64,000 nucleotides of DNA from Lanius collurio (taxonomy: Eukaryota; Chordata; Aves; Passeriformes; Laniidae). The notes under the pieces were generated by a model. The model worked only from the letters and a program-made list of their open reading frames with translations, ran no database searches and was not told the origin of the DNA. Position numbers and translations under genes: made by a program. The stretch's first letter is position 1, and each line of letters begins with the position of its first letter. Where the stretch lies: positions 17,032,443-17,096,442 of the forward strand of contig JACBWW010000017.1 of the NCBI GenBank assembly GCA_020086605.1, written 5' to 3'. Shown in pieces: positions 59,995 to 64,000 of the stretch.

Positions 59995-62888
59995 GAAAAA
60001 AAGCCTTTACTGGGAACAATTTTTTAGTTGGAAGAAAAGAAATGGGACATTAAAAACAGTTTGACCTTCTTACTCATGTGCTCCCAGAGAATGCTGATTG
60101 AGCTCAGAGGAAATATAAACCGCTCTGGAGAGGGAGTGTGAGTAATCTGAATGCTACCTGCAAGGGTTGCATGGAAGAAAGGTCTGTGCCTCAAAGAAGA
60201 GCACACAAGCTTTCCACTCCTCTGAGCCATTTTGGGTTTAAATAAAAAACGTCTTTTGTGGCTATCAGGAAACTCTCAGTTGGAGAAGCTGAGTCATAAC
60301 TGCCTGTTAAGTTTTAAAATGTTCCCAGCTTTCTTCAGGCTGAGATAAATAGCAATTGGCTTTGTTCTCTCCTGCTGAAACTCCCCTGCTCCCTGTTCCC
60401 ACCCCCTCAGGAGCCCAAACATTAAGTCTGTTTGTTGAGAAATCTTTCTGTTTCCCAAGCTGGAGAAGTGGCTTTTTCCTCCTGAGGTCTGTTCTTAGTG
60501 GCTGTGTAATTCCAGCTGCTGAGGGGAAAGAAACTCTGCAAATTCCACTGTAAGGCTTCCCCGACGACAACACCTTTTTTTCTCCAGTTGTAAAACCTCA
60601 ACAACCTGGTTTCTTTAGAGGAAAAACAGGCCATCTTCTAATGGCACTGGTAAAAAAAATGGGATGGTGGTTTACTTAGAAGCTTTCTTCCTCTCCATCC
60701 CGTTGATGAAATGTTCATGGCTATCAAAGTTTCAAGGTCTTAAGATTTACCCGTGCTGGCAGCCTCGGTGAAGGAAGTGCACTGCCTTTTTCTCCATAGG
60801 GATTGAAGGCAGGATTGGTTTAAAATACACTTAAAAGCTTCTTTAGCTCCTAGATTGAGATGCCCAGTAGCTTGACAATGTAGCTTTGTGACTGGAGGGC
60901 AAGTCACCTCCAGCTGCATCGTGTGCAGCAGGGTGGGGAAAAGGGAGAAGAGCTCCAGCCCTGTGCCAATTCACCTGTGAGTCAACTTCAGCGATGTAAA
61001 AGTTCACCTGGATTAGTGGGAGTTCTTTTGCTTAAAAGGTGTTTTTCTGGTGGATACTGTGTGATGGACTGAGAGATCAGTGTAATATAGCTGGCCTGGC
61101 CTCACATCTGTATTTAGATGCCTCCTTTTTCAGTTTCAAATAGATTCTTGTATCATTGCTCCCTTTCAGACCTGCTGCTCTCTCCCCTCATAGATTTGTG
61201 TTTGCAGTCCTAAAACTCCTATAAGAAACTAGGAGGAAGCCAAAGTCAGGTTTTCTGTGTGAAGCTGAAAGACCTCATGGTAGAAATGATGGTAAATGCT
61301 TCTGGGACTTAGCAGCCACAAGTTTGGCATGAAAGGTGTTAAGGAAAATATTTGCACTTAATTGAAGATCTTGATATGCAGCTTCCTGGAAAATAAAAGG
61401 TGTAAAGCAGAGCAATAGCCAGACACCTTGTTCAAATTCCAAATTATTCTTAGATTTAATAGAGATTACATGAGTTTTACACATCTGCATGGATATGTTG
61501 AGATCAAAGTGGTAGTTTATTTGGTTTATGTTATAAAATATCTCCTATAAATAAAGGCTCTGATACAGATGCTATTTATCACTTCTAACATACCACAGTA
61601 TTTGCCTCCAGGAATTTAGTGCTCATGGTTTGTTAGATGGTTTTATTAAGTATTTTGGGGCTTTGCTATGTGACAGAACCTTTCCTCTGGAGATGAAGCC
61701 AAGGGATTGATAGAGTGTGGGCATTACAAAGCTCAAGTGATCCTATAAATTCTGTGTAAGCAAAAGATTAATGTCTAAATTAAACACTTGGGGAGCTTGT
61801 AATGTCAAGAGCAAAAACAATGCTGCTGGAAGGCAGAGTGGCACACACAAAATCAGATCAAACACAGAATTCTTTTGCTTTCTGCATGTGACAGATACAT
61901 AGCCACCCTCCTGGCTTCTCTAAAGGTAAGGTTTCACTATGAATGTAGCTGATCTAAATCTGCCCTGAAACTGGGAGGGCTGTTGTGCCTTCCTACTCTG
62001 CTTATGCCTGAACTTGGGGACTAAGTCAGGAATAGCATCTTCCCAGGAATTCATTAAAGACAGGCTAGTGCTACACTTACCATATGTCCATAAAGCAATG
62101 ATAAAACTAGTCTCAGATGTTCAGCTGCTTTCTCCTGTTAAACTAGGGCCTGCATTTCATCCATTGTTTTGCTACTGTTGTTTTTTTTCAATCTAGCTCA
62201 TACTATGTAAGAACTTAGCCACCCCAGGGTCTGGGGAGTGGTGTTAGGACAATACTTTCTTATCTGAAAAGAAAATACATGACTTTTCAAACATGGCTTG
62301 TTTTACAATTGCACTGTTACAATTGAATAAAAAAAAGAACATAAACTCACCAAGTTTCAGAAAGCTGGCTTATCCACTGTGACCTGGCAGCTTGTAATCA
62401 TGCTCAGTAGGCTGAGGCAAATTGCATTGTCTTTAATTTTATGATTTCTAAAGCAGTGGGAAATTGCATTTTTATAACAGTAGAAAGACCTCCCTATGAT
62501 AATTTGGCTTGTGCATTATTTGAAGTCAGTAAGAGCTGAGGATGGATCTGATTTAGCTTTCCAGAGCTGATAAAGTTAGAAGCCAATACAAAAAGGGTGG
62601 CTTTTTCTCTGTGTCTCAGTTTGTTCAGCAGTCAGAGCAGATGCTGAGCTTTGGTACGAAACGTACCAAAACAGGAGGTGAAGTACTTCCTGCACAGGCA
62701 GTGCAAACAGCTCCAGCCTACCATTCTCTTCCCGGGTTCCCTGTGACAGAGCAGACCTTCCAGCCCAGTGGAAGGGCTGGGAGATACAATTGTCTGTGAG
62801 ATGGGTGCTATTGCCTAACCTTATCACAGAGCTGTTGGTGAGTTTTTCCAGAGCTCCTCACTGACAGGCTATTTTACTTTGTTGTCAG

Positions 62889-63070
62889 GTTGTGGAGAAG
62901 AACTATATGGCCCTTCCGGTTCATTTCACAGCCCTGGCTACCCCACCAGATACCCAAGCAATAGGGAATGCATCTGGTACATCCACACAGCACCTGGTAG
63001 CAGCATTCAACTCACCATTCAGGAATTCGACATTGAATATCACCCCAACTGCAGCTATGATGTTTTGGAG
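62889..63070 (+). CDS. CUBN: Cubilin exon: CUB9, first part
   Basis: 182 bases, entering in phase 1 and leaving in phase 0, donor gtaaga. It encodes [61 protein letters not shown]. Three cysteines and the calcium-site Glu (DIE) and Asp (YDV) are present. [10 protein letters not shown] and GSSIQLTI closely follow human CUB9 as I recall it. The second half of CUB9 must lie beyond base 64000. Confidence 0.97.
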
Positions 63071-64000
63071 GTAAGAGCATTAGATTTACTCCTCTGAAAT
63101 ACACAAGTTATATTCACTTCTGTCTGGAACCGATAATCCCAAGAACTGCAGATGCAGAACAAACAATTCTACCACAATTTCCCATTTCTGCTGTGGTTAC
63201 AGTTAAGTTCAACAGGTGTTATCGCAGAAGCCACAATGTTATTATTTTTTGCTTTTATATCTTTGGTGACTGTACCTTAACCAAGCATGTATGCTTCCTA
63301 ACAAAGACAAAACTGCTTTGAAAAACTTAGTCTTAAAAACTCACCTTTTACAAAGAACTAAGTGTAGGGTGCTGTACCATGAAGATGATTTCCTGGTATA
63401 AAGGAATATGATGGATCACTCTGGGGATAACTCAGGTGAGGCCTTGTGTAGGGCCTTCCAAGAATGTGAGGAGATTTATAACCCTGAGTGATGAAAATTA
63501 TGCAGAATTTTTGCACTCGGAAGAAAAAAAAATAAAAGAAGGGGCAATATCCTAGTCATCCTAGAGTGGTGGAAAAAGGAGAAAAGGGGCCCCTCTAAGG
63601 ATGTACTGACCCTTAAGAGACCCATAAGACTAGATGACCCTGTTATATAAGACAAATTTCTGCTCATGTTGGTAAGCAACCAGCTGACCAATCTCAACTA
63701 ACAGAGTTGAATAGACTTCCAGTACAGGAAAAAGGGATAGGAAATAATTTCAGGAAGAACTTGTTTAGAATTATAGACTTTCTTGACTGCTCTCACTAGA
63801 GACATTTGAGATCACTAATGGAAGCACACTTGTTGGGACTTTTAGTTGATGTTATTAAATGGGTGACATTTTAATGTTTTTGTAATTAACCCAAAAGATT
63901 GATTAAGAGAACTTGTACCACTCTGCTGCAGCCTTTCTTCTCCTCTTCTCCTGGGTGGTGTGATACAGCATACTGTTAGACAAATTTCTGTCCAGCACCC
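63071..64000 (+). other. CUBN: CUBN intron, 5' part, runs off the window
   Basis: It starts with gtaaga after DVLE. The expected second CUB9 exon (xYxG… with YCG/LC) is not found in the remaining 930 bases. No repeat was recognised. Confidence 0.85.

Larger units (their letters stand above)
55003..62888 (+). other. CUBN: CUBN intron, 7886 bases
   Basis: Phase 1 GT-AG intron between CUB8 and CUB9 (acceptor gttgtcag). It contains a moderately GC-rich stretch near 55760-56260 with a consensus CRE, and a poly(A) run at about 59969-59994. No gene and no clear CR1 copy was recognised. Confidence 0.8.
1..64000 (+). other. CUBN: Cubilin gene (CUBN), internal part of the locus
   Basis: Cubilin is a large peripheral membrane endocytic receptor. 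With amnionless it takes up intrinsic factor-cobalamin in the gut and albumin, transferrin, vitamin D-binding protein and other ligands in kidney proximal tubule and yolk sac. The sequence shows 26 coding segments with consistent phases (4002 bases, 1334 codons). They encode a short piece of the N-terminal region, eight EGF-like modules and eight and a half CUB modules. In window-peptide numbering the EGF modules span about residues 10-350, CUB1 351-467, CUB2 468-582, CUB3 583-698, CUB4 699-812, CUB5 813-928, CUB6 929-1044, CUB7 1045-1157, CUB8 1158-1273 and CUB9 from 1274. An EGF8-then-CUB order is specific to cubilin, and many stretches match my memory of human CUBN (for example [10 protein letters not shown] in CUB7 and SSIQLTI in CUB9). 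No frameshift or premature stop was seen in any exon. Start codon, promoter and 3' end are outside. Confidence 0.97.

Noticed and set aside
59940..60017. Retroposon insertion flanked by ttactggg-type direct repeats around the poly(A) run
   Set aside because: The repeats are only about 8-10 bases and imperfect, there is no AATAAA just upstream, and no inserted body is recognisable.
1..64000. CRISPR arrays, operons, riboswitches or other prokaryotic systems
   Set aside because: The window is a vertebrate split gene with introns and avian retroposons; nothing prokaryotic was seen.

Overview
The window is vertebrate, almost certainly avian, nuclear DNA. It is AT-rich and intron-rich, and carries CR1 LINE fragments whose 3' ends have the bird-type ending (…tgattct). 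It also holds three copies of a SINE made of a tRNA-Ile-like head and a CR1-like tail. From memory, that composite matches the SINE described in songbirds (TguSINE1), so a passerine is the best guess. There are no prokaryotic features.

One gene explains the window: cubilin (CUBN), on the + strand, entering at base 1 and leaving past base 64000. I find 26 coding segments. Their lengths sum to 4002 bases (1334 codons), and the intron phases agree at every junction. The order is: the last four codons of an N-terminal exon (1-12), eight EGF-like domains (785-13071), eight complete CUB domains (CUB1 to CUB8, 14804-55002) and the first half of CUB9 (62889-63070). The start codon, signal peptide, amnionless-binding N-terminus and the later CUB domains lie outside.

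Layout: 1-13.1 kb holds the EGF exons; a GC-rich LTR-like insertion in reverse orientation sits at about 10.9-11.5 kb. 14.8-26.7 kb holds the compact CUB1 to CUB5 exons. A 7.0 kb intron separates CUB5 from CUB6. The CUB6 internal intron holds a dead 1.27 kb CR1 LINE. CUB7 lies at 38.1-39.1 kb. CUB8 is split by a 13.0 kb intron, and CUB9 starts after a 7.9 kb intron. CUB5 to CUB8, the segment that binds intrinsic factor-cobalamin in the mammalian protein, is complete here.

I do not see a convincing undescribed system. The points most worth a second look are: a GC-AG intron in CUB6 with a strong in-frame GT donor 42 bases downstream; cysteines in CUB6 that I recall as absent in human; an unexplained exon-like antisense ORF at 54310-54475; and two overlapping, mutually exclusive perfect hairpins at 14367-14397.
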